Part shown: positions 1-5,844 of the stretch, in pieces | How the letters are laid out: each line of letters starts with the position of its first letter | Numbering within the stretch: the stretch's first letter is position 1 | Translations under genes and position numbers: made by a program | NCBI GenBank assembly: GCA_025356795.1 | Contig: JANXRR010000196.1 | Coordinates: 1-6,021, forward strand | Source: Bacteroidia bacterium | GTDB lineage: Bacteria > Bacteroidota > Bacteroidia > Cytophagales > Cyclobacteriaceae | DNA: 6,021 nt | Direction: 5' to 3' | The notes under the pieces: generated by a model | Database searches by the model: none | Told to the model about the DNA's origin: nothing | The model's input: only the letters and a program-made list of their open reading frames with translations

Positions 1-989
1 CTGATACTTTGATCTAAAATCCATTCTCGCATTTTGCGATTACAATCATGGTCTACTTCCCATTGCAAGCGTTCTTTTGATTTATACCGTTCGTGCGATC
101 CGGAAGTGGAGTGGCCTTGTGGCTGCGTAACTTCTGTTACATGAAATAAAACGGGCACATGTTCTGATCTACAAATTCTTTCGGCTATGGCATACGTATC
201 GCACAATTCTTTATAATCCCAACCTTTGGCAACAAAAATCTCAAAACCCTTTTCCGTTTTTGTTCTCTTCAATCCCGCCAAGGCTTTTGAAATACTTCCT
301 TTCGTGGTATGAAATTCTTTGGGTACTGAAATTCCATAGTCATCATCCCAAACAGAAACCAACATGGGCACTTGCAAAACTCCTGCAGCATTGATGGCTT
401 CAAAGAACATACCTTCGGATGTTGAGGCATTGCCAATTGTTCCAAAAGCTATTTCATTTCCATTGGTCGAAAGCGTAGTTAATTCTTTTAATTGAGGATT
501 TTGCCTGAATAATTTGGATGCATACGCCAGGCCTAAGAGCCGTGGCATTTGTGCTGCCGTTGGAGAAATATCTGCACTGCTGTTTTTGGATTGCGCTAAA
601 TCTTTGTAGGCTCCATTTTCATCCAACATTCGAGTAGCATAATGACCGTTCATTAAACGGCCCGCAGAAGCCGGATCGGCCACTACACTGGTATGCGCAT
701 AAAGCTGAGCAAAATATTGCTGAAGAGTAAGCTCGCCAATGGCAAACATAAAAGTCTGATCGCGGTAATACCCCGCTCTAAAGTCTCCCTTTCTAAAAAC
801 CCTGGCCATGGCCAACTGAGCTACTTCCTTGCCATCGCCAAAAATACCAAACTTGGCTTTGCCCATAAACACTTCTTTGCGCCCTATTAAGCTTGCTTCT
901 CGACTTTCGCTGGCAATGCGGTAGTCATTCAAAATAGAGGCAATCTCATTTTCTGAATAGCCAATGGAAATAGTTTTGGTTTGGCTCAA
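1..989 (-). CDS. 2-oxoacid (branched-chain type) dehydrogenase E1, alpha region; C-terminus beyond left edge
   Basis: N-terminal 329 residues of a thiamine-diphosphate-dependent E1, which decarboxylates branched-chain 2-oxoacids and passes the acyl group to the lipoyl E2 of the complex. Visible: the E1-alpha segment GKAKFGIFGDGKEVAQ (43-58), YYRDQTF (74-80, diphosphate-side Tyr-Arg), NSSADISPTAAQMPR (136-150), GNASTSEG (186-193), WDDDYGISVP (214-223) and the phosphorylation-loop equivalent QGHSTSGSHERY (291-302) with His293. The protein is still open at the window edge; relatives I remember in Bacteroidota are alpha-beta fusions of roughly 650-800 residues, so a beta half probably follows, but it is not seen. 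The start is chosen as TTG at 989: an in-frame TAA lies five codons upstream, there is no ATG before about codon 42, and conserved sequence begins soon after. A promoter lies just upstream. Oddity: the usual Mg-ThDP ligands are changed (see findings). Family assignment is firm; the exact substrate is inferred. Confidence 0.9.
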   Translation of the reverse strand, partial: MSQTKTISIGYSENEIASILNDYRIASESREASLIGRKEVFMGKAKFGIFGDGKEVAQLAMARVFRKGDFRAGYYRDQTFMFAIGELTLQQYFAQLYAHTSVVADPASAGRLMNGHYATRMLDENGAYKDLAQSKNSSADISPTAAQMPRLLGLAYASKLFRQNPQLKELTTLSTNGNEIAFGTIGNASTSEGMFFEAINAAGVLQVPMLVSVWDDDYGISVPKEFHTTKGSISKALAGLKRTKTEKGFEIFVAKGWDYKELCDTYAIAERICRSEHVPVLFHVTEVTQPQGHSTSGSHERYKSKERLQWEVDHDCNRKMREWILDQSI

Positions 990-1008
990 GTAGTGTTTGG
1001 TTTATTTC

Positions 1009-1039
1009 CAAAAGTAGAGAAAAACAAATGAGTGTTCAA
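1009..1039 (-). promoter_or_regulatory. Bacteroidota-type promoter for the E1 gene
   Basis: On the minus strand TTG (1039-1037) is followed after 20 bp by TACTTTTG (1016-1009), a full match to the Bacteroidota primary-sigma consensus TTG-N17-23-TAnnTTTG. The expected transcription start, about 5-8 bp downstream, gives a leader of only some 12-15 nt before the TTG start at 989. That agrees with the chosen start and with the absence of a Shine-Dalgarno sequence. Confidence 0.65.
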
Positions 1040-1156
1040 CAAACAATTTTTTTACCGAATAAAACCTTGTATGAAAATTAATATCCAAATAATCACTCTG
1101 AATTTCGCGATTACTCCCCATAAAAATCTGGCCACAGAATTTATGTCTTTAACCTT

Positions 1157-1190
1157 TTTACTTGATTTCCATCGATTGCAATCAACTAAA
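1157..1190. promoter_or_regulatory. 34-bp imperfect palindrome, candidate operator between E1 and ald
   Basis: The stretch is centred between 1173 and 1174, where ATCGAT (1171-1176) is itself palindromic. Arms TTGATT (1162-1167) and AATCAA (1180-1185) are perfect, and TTTA (1157-1160) pairs with TAAA (1187-1190). In all 14 of 17 symmetric pairs match; mismatches are 1161/1186, 1168/1179 and 1170/1177. There is no loop and no T-run, so it reads as a DNA site for a dimeric regulator, not as an RNA hairpin. It lies about 75 bp upstream of the ald -7 element and about 140 bp upstream of the E1 promoter. The regulator is unknown; an Lrp/AsnC-type protein would suit amino-acid catabolic genes, but that is inference. 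Confidence 0.5.
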
Positions 1191-1201
1191 TTAATAGTCT
1201 T

Positions 1202-1219
1202 TTACCCAAATTATGGTAA
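1202..1219. promoter_or_regulatory. 18-bp dyad next to the ald promoter
   Basis: TTACC (1202-1206) and GGTAA (1215-1219) form perfect 5-bp arms around an AATT core (1209-1212), with 7 of 9 pairs matching. It ends a few bases upstream of the putative -33 element of ald, and its centre is 37 bp from that of the larger palindrome. It could be a second regulator site, but short AT-rich dyads are common by chance. Confidence 0.3.
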
Positions 1220-1225
1220 TAACAC

Positions 1226-1255
1226 TTCTGCAATCGTATACGAATGTTATCTTTG
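1226..1255 (+). promoter_or_regulatory. ald: Bacteroidota-type promoter for ald
   Basis: TATCTTTG (1248-1255) matches the -7 consensus TAnnTTTG exactly. TTC at 1226-1228, 19 bp upstream, is a one-mismatch -33 element. Transcription would begin near 1261, about 25 nt before the ATG at 1286. This also argues against the in-frame ATG at 1244, which lies upstream of the expected transcript start. Confidence 0.65.
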
Positions 1256-1285
1256 CAGCCAAGAAAATTACCTAAAGAAAATCCG

Positions 1286-2401
1286 ATGATCATTGGCGTA
1301 CCAAAAGAAATAAAGAACAACGAAAACAGAGTAGCACTTACTCCGGCAGGCACACAAGAACTTGTAAAACGCGGTCATACTGTTTATGTACAGACAACTG
1401 CGGGTGATGGAAGCGGCTTTACAGATGAAACTTATGTTGGTGCAGGAGCCAACATTCTATCTACCTCGGAAGAGGTTTTTTCTCTTGCCGAAATGATCAT
1501 TAAAGTAAAGGAGCCGATCGAGCAAGAATATAAATTGATTAAGAAAGATCAACTGGTATTTACCTATTTTCATTTTGCTTCCTACGAGCCATTGGCGCAT
1601 GCCATGATCAAAACAGGTGCTGTTTGCTTAGCTTACGAAACTGTTGAACGCGTAGATGGAAGCCTGCCTTTACTCGTGCCTATGTCAGAAGTGGCAGGAA
1701 GAATGGCCATTCAAGAAGGTGCTAAATATTTAGAGAAACCTATGAAAGGAAGAGGTATTTTATTGGGAGGTGTTCCTGGAGTAATGCCCGCTAAAGTATT
1801 AATATTAGGCGGTGGTGTGGTAGGTGCCAATGCTGCTAAAATTGCGGCTGGCATGGGTGCGGATGTAATTATTACCGATGTAAATATTAATCGCCTTCGG
1901 TACTTAGATGATGTAATGCCGAAGAATGTACACACCATGGTATCGAACGAATATACCATTCGTGAATTGGTAAAAACGCACGACTTAATTGTTGGTGCTG
2001 TGCTAGTGCCTGGAGCCAAGGCTCCCAAACTAATTACAAGAGATATGCTTAAGTTGATGAGACCTGGCACTGTGTTAGTAGATGTAGCTGTTGATCAGGG
2101 AGGGTGTATTGAAACTTGCAAGCCCACCACCCACGAAGCCCCAACTTTTATTATTGATGATGTGGTGCATTATTGTGTAGCCAATATGCCTGGTGCTGTG
2201 CCCTACACCTCAACGCTAGCATTAACTAACGCCACCTTACCGTACGCTATTAAACTTGCTTCTCAAGGCTGGAAAAAAGCCTCTAACGATAACATGGAAC
2301 TTAGAAAAGGATTGAATGTAATTAATGGCAAAGTAGTTTATAAAGCTGTAGCCGAAGCATTCAACCTACCCTATACTGATGTAAAGGAGTTCCTAAGCTA
2401 A
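1286..2401 (+). CDS. ald: Alanine dehydrogenase (NAD-dependent, EC 1.4.1.1)
   Basis: Catalyses reversible oxidative deamination of L-alanine to pyruvate and ammonium with NAD, in the cytoplasm. From the ATG at 1286 the protein has 371 residues, the usual family length, and opens with MIIGVPKEIKNNENRVALTP. Residues known from the Mycobacterium tuberculosis enzyme fall at the same numbers: Arg15 and Lys75 for pyruvate, catalytic His96 (FTYFHFAS) and Asp270 (VDVAVDQGG), and Ser134 in the VPMSEVAGR motif. The central Rossmann fold shows LGGGVVGANAA (174-184), with Asp198 at the end of the second strand for the NAD ribose; MPGAVP is at 301-306. All key residues are intact. An in-frame ATG at 1244 would add 14 residues outside the family and precedes the predicted transcript start, so I reject it. 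The gene has its own promoter and two terminators, so it is probably monocistronic. It is divergent from the branched-chain E1 gene, another amino-acid catabolic function. Confidence 0.97.
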   Translation: MIIGVPKEIKNNENRVALTPAGTQELVKRGHTVYVQTTAGDGSGFTDETYVGAGANILSTSEEVFSLAEMIIKVKEPIEQEYKLIKKDQLVFTYFHFASYEPLAHAMIKTGAVCLAYETVERVDGSLPLLVPMSEVAGRMAIQEGAKYLEKPMKGRGILLGGVPGVMPAKVLILGGGVVGANAAKIAAGMGADVIITDVNINRLRYLDDVMPKNVHTMVSNEYTIRELVKTHDLIVGAVLVPGAKAPKLITRDMLKLMRPGTVLVDVAVDQGGCIETCKPTTHEAPTFIIDDVVHYCVANMPGAVPYTSTLALTNATLPYAIKLASQGWKKASNDNMELRKGLNVINGKVVYKAVAEAFNLPYTDVKEFLS

Positions 2402-2429
2402 CACTTCTACTCGTAATAGAAGAGTTTTT
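2401..2429 (+). terminator. First intrinsic terminator of ald, at the stop codon
   Basis: ACACTTCTA (2401-2409) pairs with TAGAAGAGT (2417-2425), with one mismatch and a 7-nt loop, followed by T-rich sequence from 2425 (five T, then TCTCG and six T). The stem is AU-rich and starts in the last base of the ald stop codon. It is weaker than the second hairpin and may be only partly active. Confidence 0.45.
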
Positions 2430-2440
2430 CTCGTTTTTTC

Positions 2441-2475
2441 AAGGACTGCACGTAAAATCTGCAGTCCTTTTTTTT
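2441..2475 (+). terminator. Strong intrinsic terminator downstream of ald
   Basis: A perfect 10-bp stem AAGGACTGCA (2441-2450) / TGCAGTCCTT (2460-2469) with a 9-nt loop is followed by eight T (2468-2475). On the opposite strand the stem is followed by G and an A-run, so it should terminate only ald and not the converging gene that ends at 2498. Confidence 0.92.
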
Positions 2476-2497
2476 AATGCCCAAGGGGATGTTTATC

Positions 2498-2941
2498 TCA
2501 CTCAAACATGGGAAACGAATTCAAAAATTTGGCCGCCTCGCCCATCTTCGGAGCCGCGCAACAAAAGTGAGCCATGCCATTAGTAACGGCCAGGTATTTT
2601 GCCCCAACCGACATATTGTAAACCGCAATTTGATTGAATGCCTTTTGGGTTAATTTAATGGTTGACGATTTACATTCTACCAACATCCACGGCTTTGCTT
2701 CACGATCGCACACAACAATGTCTGATCGTTTTTGAAGCGTATTAAAAGTCAAGCCGCTTTCAATTTTAAATAATGATTTTGGGTAGTGTAGATCAGTAAT
2801 CAAATGATGTACAAAATGCTGCCTTACCCATTCTTCAGGCGTAAGCAAAATATACTTTTTGCGGATTATGTCAAAAATCCAAACTTTACCTTCTTCCTTT
2901 TTTATCTTTGGTGCAAATGAGGGGAGATTTAATTTATCCAT
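2498..2941 (-). CDS. Free-standing HsdR_N-domain protein (PD-(D/E)XK nuclease fold)
   Basis: A 147-residue cytoplasmic protein consisting of little more than the N-terminal nuclease-type domain of type I restriction HsdR subunits (HSDR_N_2 type). The opening KLNLPSFAPKIKK...WIFDIIRKKYILLTPEEWVRQH is what I recall for the Bacteroidota family. Expected catalytic positions are present: Asp74 in RSDIVVCDR, Glu89-Cys-Lys91 in LVECKSS, and the QxxxY motif as Gln104/Tyr108 (QIAVYN). The strand KYLAVTNG (115-122) follows as in related folds. There is no helicase domain, and no hsdM or hsdS nearby, so it is not a working type I restriction enzyme by itself. The ATG at 2941 is preferred over TTG at 2947 because it is the first ATG and matches the family start. 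It converges on ald and is divergent from the amn-like gene by 82 bp. I recall, unchecked, that relatives often lie near DNA replication genes such as holA. Function unknown; nuclease or nucleic-acid-binding activity is inferred. Confidence 0.85.
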   Translation of the reverse strand: MDKLNLPSFAPKIKKEEGKVWIFDIIRKKYILLTPEEWVRQHFVHHLITDLHYPKSLFKIESGLTFNTLQKRSDIVVCDREAKPWMLVECKSSTIKLTQKAFNQIAVYNMSVGAKYLAVTNGMAHFCCAAPKMGEAAKFLNSFPMFE

Positions 2942-2942
2942 A

Positions 2943-2969
2943 ATCAAAATTGATGATTATTCATGATTA
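2943..2969. repeat. Short dyad and 10-bp-spaced direct repeat in the divergent gap
   Basis: In the 82-bp gap between the HsdR_N and amn-like genes, ATCAA (2943-2947) and TTGAT (2950-2954) form a 5-bp dyad with a 2-bp centre. ATGATTA is repeated at 2953-2959 and 2963-2969, starts 10 bp apart, so both lie on one face of the helix. These could be protein-binding sites controlling either gene. I could not find a full TAnnTTTG promoter for either gene here. AT-rich sequence makes chance repeats likely. Confidence 0.25.
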
Positions 2970-3023
2970 AAAACAACACTTCCACGAGATGCATAAAATC
3001 CATATAGGCGTTTACCCACTATT

Positions 3024-3794
3024 ATGAAGACAAAACAAGAAATTACCGAAAACTGGCTTCCACGCTATACTGGCACGCCATTATCTGAATTCAGCAAATA
3101 TATTATTCTGACCAACTTCGATAATTATGTAAAGAAGTTTGCCGAATGGCACAAAGTAGAAATTTTAGGGCAGGACCGCGCGATGCGAAGTGCCACAGCA
3201 GAAGGCATTACCATCATCAATTTTGGTATGGGCAGCCCCAATGCTGCTACTATCATGGATCTACTTTCAAGCATAAAACCTGAAGCATGTTTATTTCTTG
3301 GAAAGTGTGGGGGGATAAAAAAGAAAAATGACATAGGAGACTTTATTTTACCGATTGCCGGCATTCGTGGTGAAGGCACCAGCAATGATTATTTTCCTGC
3401 AGAAGTTCCTGCCCTTCCCTCTTTCGCTTTACAAAAAGCAATATCAACTACCATCCGTGATTATAATCAGGACTATTGGACCGGCACTGTCTATACTACC
3501 AACAGAAGAGTGTGGGAATGGGATGAGCACTTTAAAGAATATTTGAGAAAAATTCGCGCAATGGCTGTAGATATGGAAACTGCTACATTGTTTTCGACAG
3601 CGTTTTATAATGAAATTCCCATTGGTGCGCTGCTTTTAGTTTCCGATCAGCCTATGATACCCGATGGCGTGAAAACTGAACATAGCGACAAAGCCGTAAC
3701 TACTAATTACGTTGACTTGCATCTTAAAATAGGAATTGATTCTTTGAAACAATTAATTAATAACGGAGTTACTGTTAAGCATTTAAGGTGGTAA
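3024..3794 (+). CDS. amn: AMP nucleosidase-like protein (short form, PNP/MTAN superfamily)
   Basis: A 256-residue nucleoside/nucleotide phosphorylase-fold hydrolase, annotated in Bacteroidota as AMP nucleosidase (AMP + water to adenine + ribose 5-phosphate, EC 3.2.2.4), which would place it in purine turnover in the cytoplasm. Seen: the opening TENWLPRYTGTPLSEF (8-23), which in E. coli Amn heads the catalytic part; INFGMGSPNAA (65-75) for the phosphate side; FLGKCGG (91-97); IRGEGTSNDYFP (114-125); VDMETA (182-187) with Glu185 as the expected ribose-binding glutamate; and SDQP (207-210) with Asp208 as the expected catalytic acid. E. coli Amn is about 484 residues; this one lacks the whole N-terminal regulatory domain and resembles the AMN-like subgroup. 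Start: ATG 3024, the first ATG and matching the family start. Family membership is firm. Activity on AMP, as opposed to another purine nucleotide or nucleoside, is inferred from annotation of relatives. Confidence 0.88.
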   Translation: MKTKQEITENWLPRYTGTPLSEFSKYIILTNFDNYVKKFAEWHKVEILGQDRAMRSATAEGITIINFGMGSPNAATIMDLLSSIKPEACLFLGKCGGIKKKNDIGDFILPIAGIRGEGTSNDYFPAEVPALPSFALQKAISTTIRDYNQDYWTGTVYTTNRRVWEWDEHFKEYLRKIRAMAVDMETATLFSTAFYNEIPIGALLLVSDQPMIPDGVKTEHSDKAVTTNYVDLHLKIGIDSLKQLINNGVTVKHLRW

Positions 3795-3881
3795 CCTTTA
3801 GCAAGCTCTGGCTGATACTCCACACGTTCAGTTGAACTATTGTCGCAAACAGCCTGCGAAGGCAAATGGTATCATTAACTA

Positions 3882-5192
3882 TCAGCTCGACTTTACCTGA
3901 TTATCAATTGTAACCCTTGAAAGGAAAATCATTCCGATAATAAAGAAGCTCGTTAACGCCAAAGTACTGTTGCGCATACTGCCGGTAAGTTGCTCCACCA
4001 ATCCATAAGAAAAAGTACCACATACAATAGAAAGGTTAAAAGTAACATCGAAGAAACTAAAATAAGATGCGTGATCTTTTGAATTGGATGGAATAAGTTT
4101 GGAGTAAGTAGCTCGCGAAAGCGATTGAATGCCTCCCATTACAATGCCAACCACAAAAGCGAGTATAAAGAACTCAGCTTCTGTGGTGGTAAAATAAGCA
4201 CCAATACAATTGCCAATCCAAATTACAATCATCACCATGAGCGAGAATTTATTTCCTTTAACTGAAGATACTTTGGCAAATGCCATGGCACCAGCCGATG
4301 CCACAAGTTGAATTATTAGAATGGTAATAATCAATTTAGAATCCTCCAACTTCAATTCTTTTGCTCCAAAGGTGGCCGCCAAGTACATTACCGTCTGCAC
4401 CCCCATATTGAAAAAGAAATAAGCTAGCAAATATCGTTTTAGGTTAGGCAGGGCTTTAAGATTATACCATACTTTTTTAAGCTCTTGATACCCTTTCAAA
4501 AATATTTTATCAGAAACCTTATCTGGGTTACATTTTTCAGGCAGATGATAAAAGGTATATTGCGCAAACCCGATCCACCATAAGCCTACTGTTAAAAACG
4601 CACAACGAACAGCAGTGCCTTCATCAGGAAAATGAAGCACTTTCCAAAACTGAATTACCAGTAAATTTACTACCATCAAAATAACACTTCCATAATATCC
4701 CATGGAGTAGCCTCTGGCACTGGTTTTATCAAAGCGATCGTGGGTAACAATTTCAGGCAAGAAGGCATCATAAAAAACAAGGCTTCCGGCATAGCCTATG
4801 CTAGCGAATAAAGTGCAGAAAATTCCCCATTCAAGGGTTGAGCCATTAAAGAAATACAATCCCATGCACGCAATGCCACCTAAGTAAGCGAAGAATTTAA
4901 GAAAGGATTTTTTATTTCCCCTGTAATCGGCAATGCCTGAAAGTATAGGCAGCAAGGGTGTAATTAAGAGAAACGAAAATGAAAGCGCATAAGAATAAAG
5001 CACCGAGTTAACCATTTTAATGCCAAAGAAACTAACCACATCGCCACCATTAGGTTGAGTGGTAACTGCCTGGTAATACACTGGAAAAATAGCGGAGGTA
5101 ATAACCAACGAATACACCGAGTTAGCCCAATCGTACATGCACCAGGCACGAATTACTTTTTCGTTATTCAAGGTTGTAGTAGTGTTTAACAC
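3882..5192 (-). CDS. MFS transporter, UMF1 / Atg22-like family
   Basis: A 436-residue inner-membrane protein with about 12 hydrophobic helices (roughly 25-45, 64-84, 99-117, 121-141, 163-183, 197-214, 254-274, 285-306, 316-334, 340-358, 381-400, 409-426) and a basic cytoplasmic loop at about 217-252 between the two halves. Signatures of the UMF1 group (Atg22-like, PF11700 type) are RAWCMYDWANSVYSLV (15-30), GIADYRGNKK (86-95, the MFS loop 2-3 motif), YDAFLPEI (141-148), ARGYSMGYYG (159-168) and GGIQSLSRATYSKLIP (353-368). Yeast Atg22 exports amino acids from the vacuole; substrates of bacterial members are not established, so none is assigned. The start is uncertain: GTG at 5192 or TTG at 5171 (codon 8), both before the conserved motif; an in-frame TGA sits at 5210-5208. 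The gene lies 56 bp downstream of the redoxin gene on the same strand; it could be co-transcribed or use the weak promoter in the gap. Confidence 0.92.
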   Translation of the reverse strand: MLNTTTTLNNEKVIRAWCMYDWANSVYSLVITSAIFPVYYQAVTTQPNGGDVVSFFGIKMVNSVLYSYALSFSFLLITPLLPILSGIADYRGNKKSFLKFFAYLGGIACMGLYFFNGSTLEWGIFCTLFASIGYAGSLVFYDAFLPEIVTHDRFDKTSARGYSMGYYGSVILMVVNLLVIQFWKVLHFPDEGTAVRCAFLTVGLWWIGFAQYTFYHLPEKCNPDKVSDKIFLKGYQELKKVWYNLKALPNLKRYLLAYFFFNMGVQTVMYLAATFGAKELKLEDSKLIITILIIQLVASAGAMAFAKVSSVKGNKFSLMVMIVIWIGNCIGAYFTTTEAEFFILAFVVGIVMGGIQSLSRATYSKLIPSNSKDHASYFSFFDVTFNLSIVCGTFSYGLVEQLTGSMRNSTLALTSFFIIGMIFLSRVTIDNQVKSS

Positions 5193-5213
5193 ATACTTAT
5201 TTAATAATCAATG

Positions 5214-5243
5214 CAAAATAAAGCAAGTTGTGGTGAAAGGCAA
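5214..5243 (-). promoter_or_regulatory. Possible internal promoter for the MFS gene
   Basis: On the minus strand TTG (5243-5241), 19 bp, then TTATTTTG (5221-5214), one mismatch from TAnnTTTG. The expected start near 5208 would leave a leader of about 16 nt before GTG 5192. It sits in the 56-bp gap after the redoxin gene, so the transporter may be transcribed separately. Weak evidence. Confidence 0.35.
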
Positions 5244-5248
5244 TCCAG

Positions 5249-5830
5249 CTATTTCTTCAAACCCTTGTCGGCAAACTCAACAATGGTATCTAATGAGATT
5301 CTGTCATTCAATGTTTGTGAATAATGAATTTTGCGAATGATTTGATTTTCGTCAATCAGAAATTCTGCTGGCATGGTTGAAAAAGATTCATCGCCAGCCA
5401 TGGGATACATGGGGAGCTTGGTAGTTTTAGCTTTAATGGCAGTTTGTATAAAAGTTGTTAAGTGACTGAAGGAGGATTTCAATAAAGAATTTTCAATTCC
5501 GTAAATAGAATACCAAGTTCTGCTAGGATCGCCAATTAATGGAACAGGTGAAATACCTTTGTGAAAACTACTGCTCAATAAAAGTTCTTTTTTTGATTCA
5601 AAAAAGAAAATCATTTCCATGTTTTTTGAAATAAGCTTTTCGCGAATGTTCATAAGTGAATGCACACGCAAATTGCAGAAAGGACAACCTGCATGACGGA
5701 AAAAACCTATAAACAACCTTTTGCCCTTATAGTCCTTTAAATTAATTGGACGATCATAGATATCGATTAGATTAAAAGCAGGTGCAGTTACATTTAGTTC
5801 GACAAGGATATTTTCTTTAGGCGCAGTCAT
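5249..5830 (-). CDS. Thioredoxin-fold redoxin, peroxiredoxin-like (AhpC/TSA type) with CPFC site
   Basis: A 193-residue protein with no signal peptide or membrane segment, so cytoplasmic. The layout is that of AhpC/TSA-like redoxins: APAFNLIDIYDRPINLKDYKGKRLFIGFF in two parts (16-30 and 31-44), the active-site loop RHAGCPFCNLRVH (45-57) with Cys49 and Cys52, a strand MEMIFFFES (71-79), PLIGDPSRTWYSIYGI (97-112), then the presumed cis-Pro154 before the strand AEFLIDENQIIRKIHYSQ (155-172). The true peroxiredoxin signature PxxxTxxC is absent: His46 stands where the Thr would be, three residues before Cys49. A CxxC pair suggests disulfide exchange or a PRX-like2/SelL-type role instead of classical peroxidase activity, but this is inference. 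The ATG at 5830 is the clear start, with a promoter element about 40 bp upstream. The MFS gene follows after 56 bp; no shared pathway is evident. Confidence 0.82.
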   Translation of the reverse strand: MTAPKENILVELNVTAPAFNLIDIYDRPINLKDYKGKRLFIGFFRHAGCPFCNLRVHSLMNIREKLISKNMEMIFFFESKKELLLSSSFHKGISPVPLIGDPSRTWYSIYGIENSLLKSSFSHLTTFIQTAIKAKTTKLPMYPMAGDESFSTMPAEFLIDENQIIRKIHYSQTLNDRISLDTIVEFADKGLKK

Positions 5831-5844
5831 AAAAGTTTTTATAA

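Noticed and set aside
693..890. 65-codon plus-strand reading frame
   Set aside because: It is antisense inside the conserved E1 coding region and looks like a shadow.
1244..1285. Upstream in-frame ATG extending ald by 14 residues
   Set aside because: The extension overlaps the exact -7 promoter element (1248-1255), is not family-like, and the shorter form puts Arg15, Lys75, His96 and Asp270 at the standard numbers.
1032..1289. 85-codon plus-strand reading frame in the E1-ald gap
   Set aside because: It overlaps both promoters, the palindrome and the ald start, and its translation has no recognisable domain.
1711..2070. 119-codon minus-strand reading frame inside ald
   Set aside because: It lies opposite the most conserved part of ald, has low-complexity composition and no family resemblance.
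2942..2947. TTG start two codons upstream for the HsdR_N protein
   Set aside because: An ATG at 2941 fits the family N-terminus and is the stronger start codon.
3125..3546. Two reading frames (3125-3385 minus, 3355-3546 plus) within the amn-like gene
   Set aside because: Both are shadows of a clear conserved gene.
3795..3881. Possible terminators in the convergent amn-MFS gap
   Set aside because: GTTCA/TGAAC (3826-3837) has only a 2-nt loop, TCGCA/TGCGA (3843-3859) has no T-run, and GCTGATA/TATCAGC (3811-3817 with 3880-3886) would enclose more than 60 nt. None qualifies as an intrinsic terminator.
4964..5340. Short frames at 4964-5149 minus and 5137-5340 plus
   Set aside because: They overlap the MFS and redoxin coding regions in other frames and show no domain.
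5331..5360. TGATT-N6-AATCA arms within the redoxin coding region
   Set aside because: The spacing differs from the 12-bp sites and it is inside a coding sequence, so it is most likely chance.
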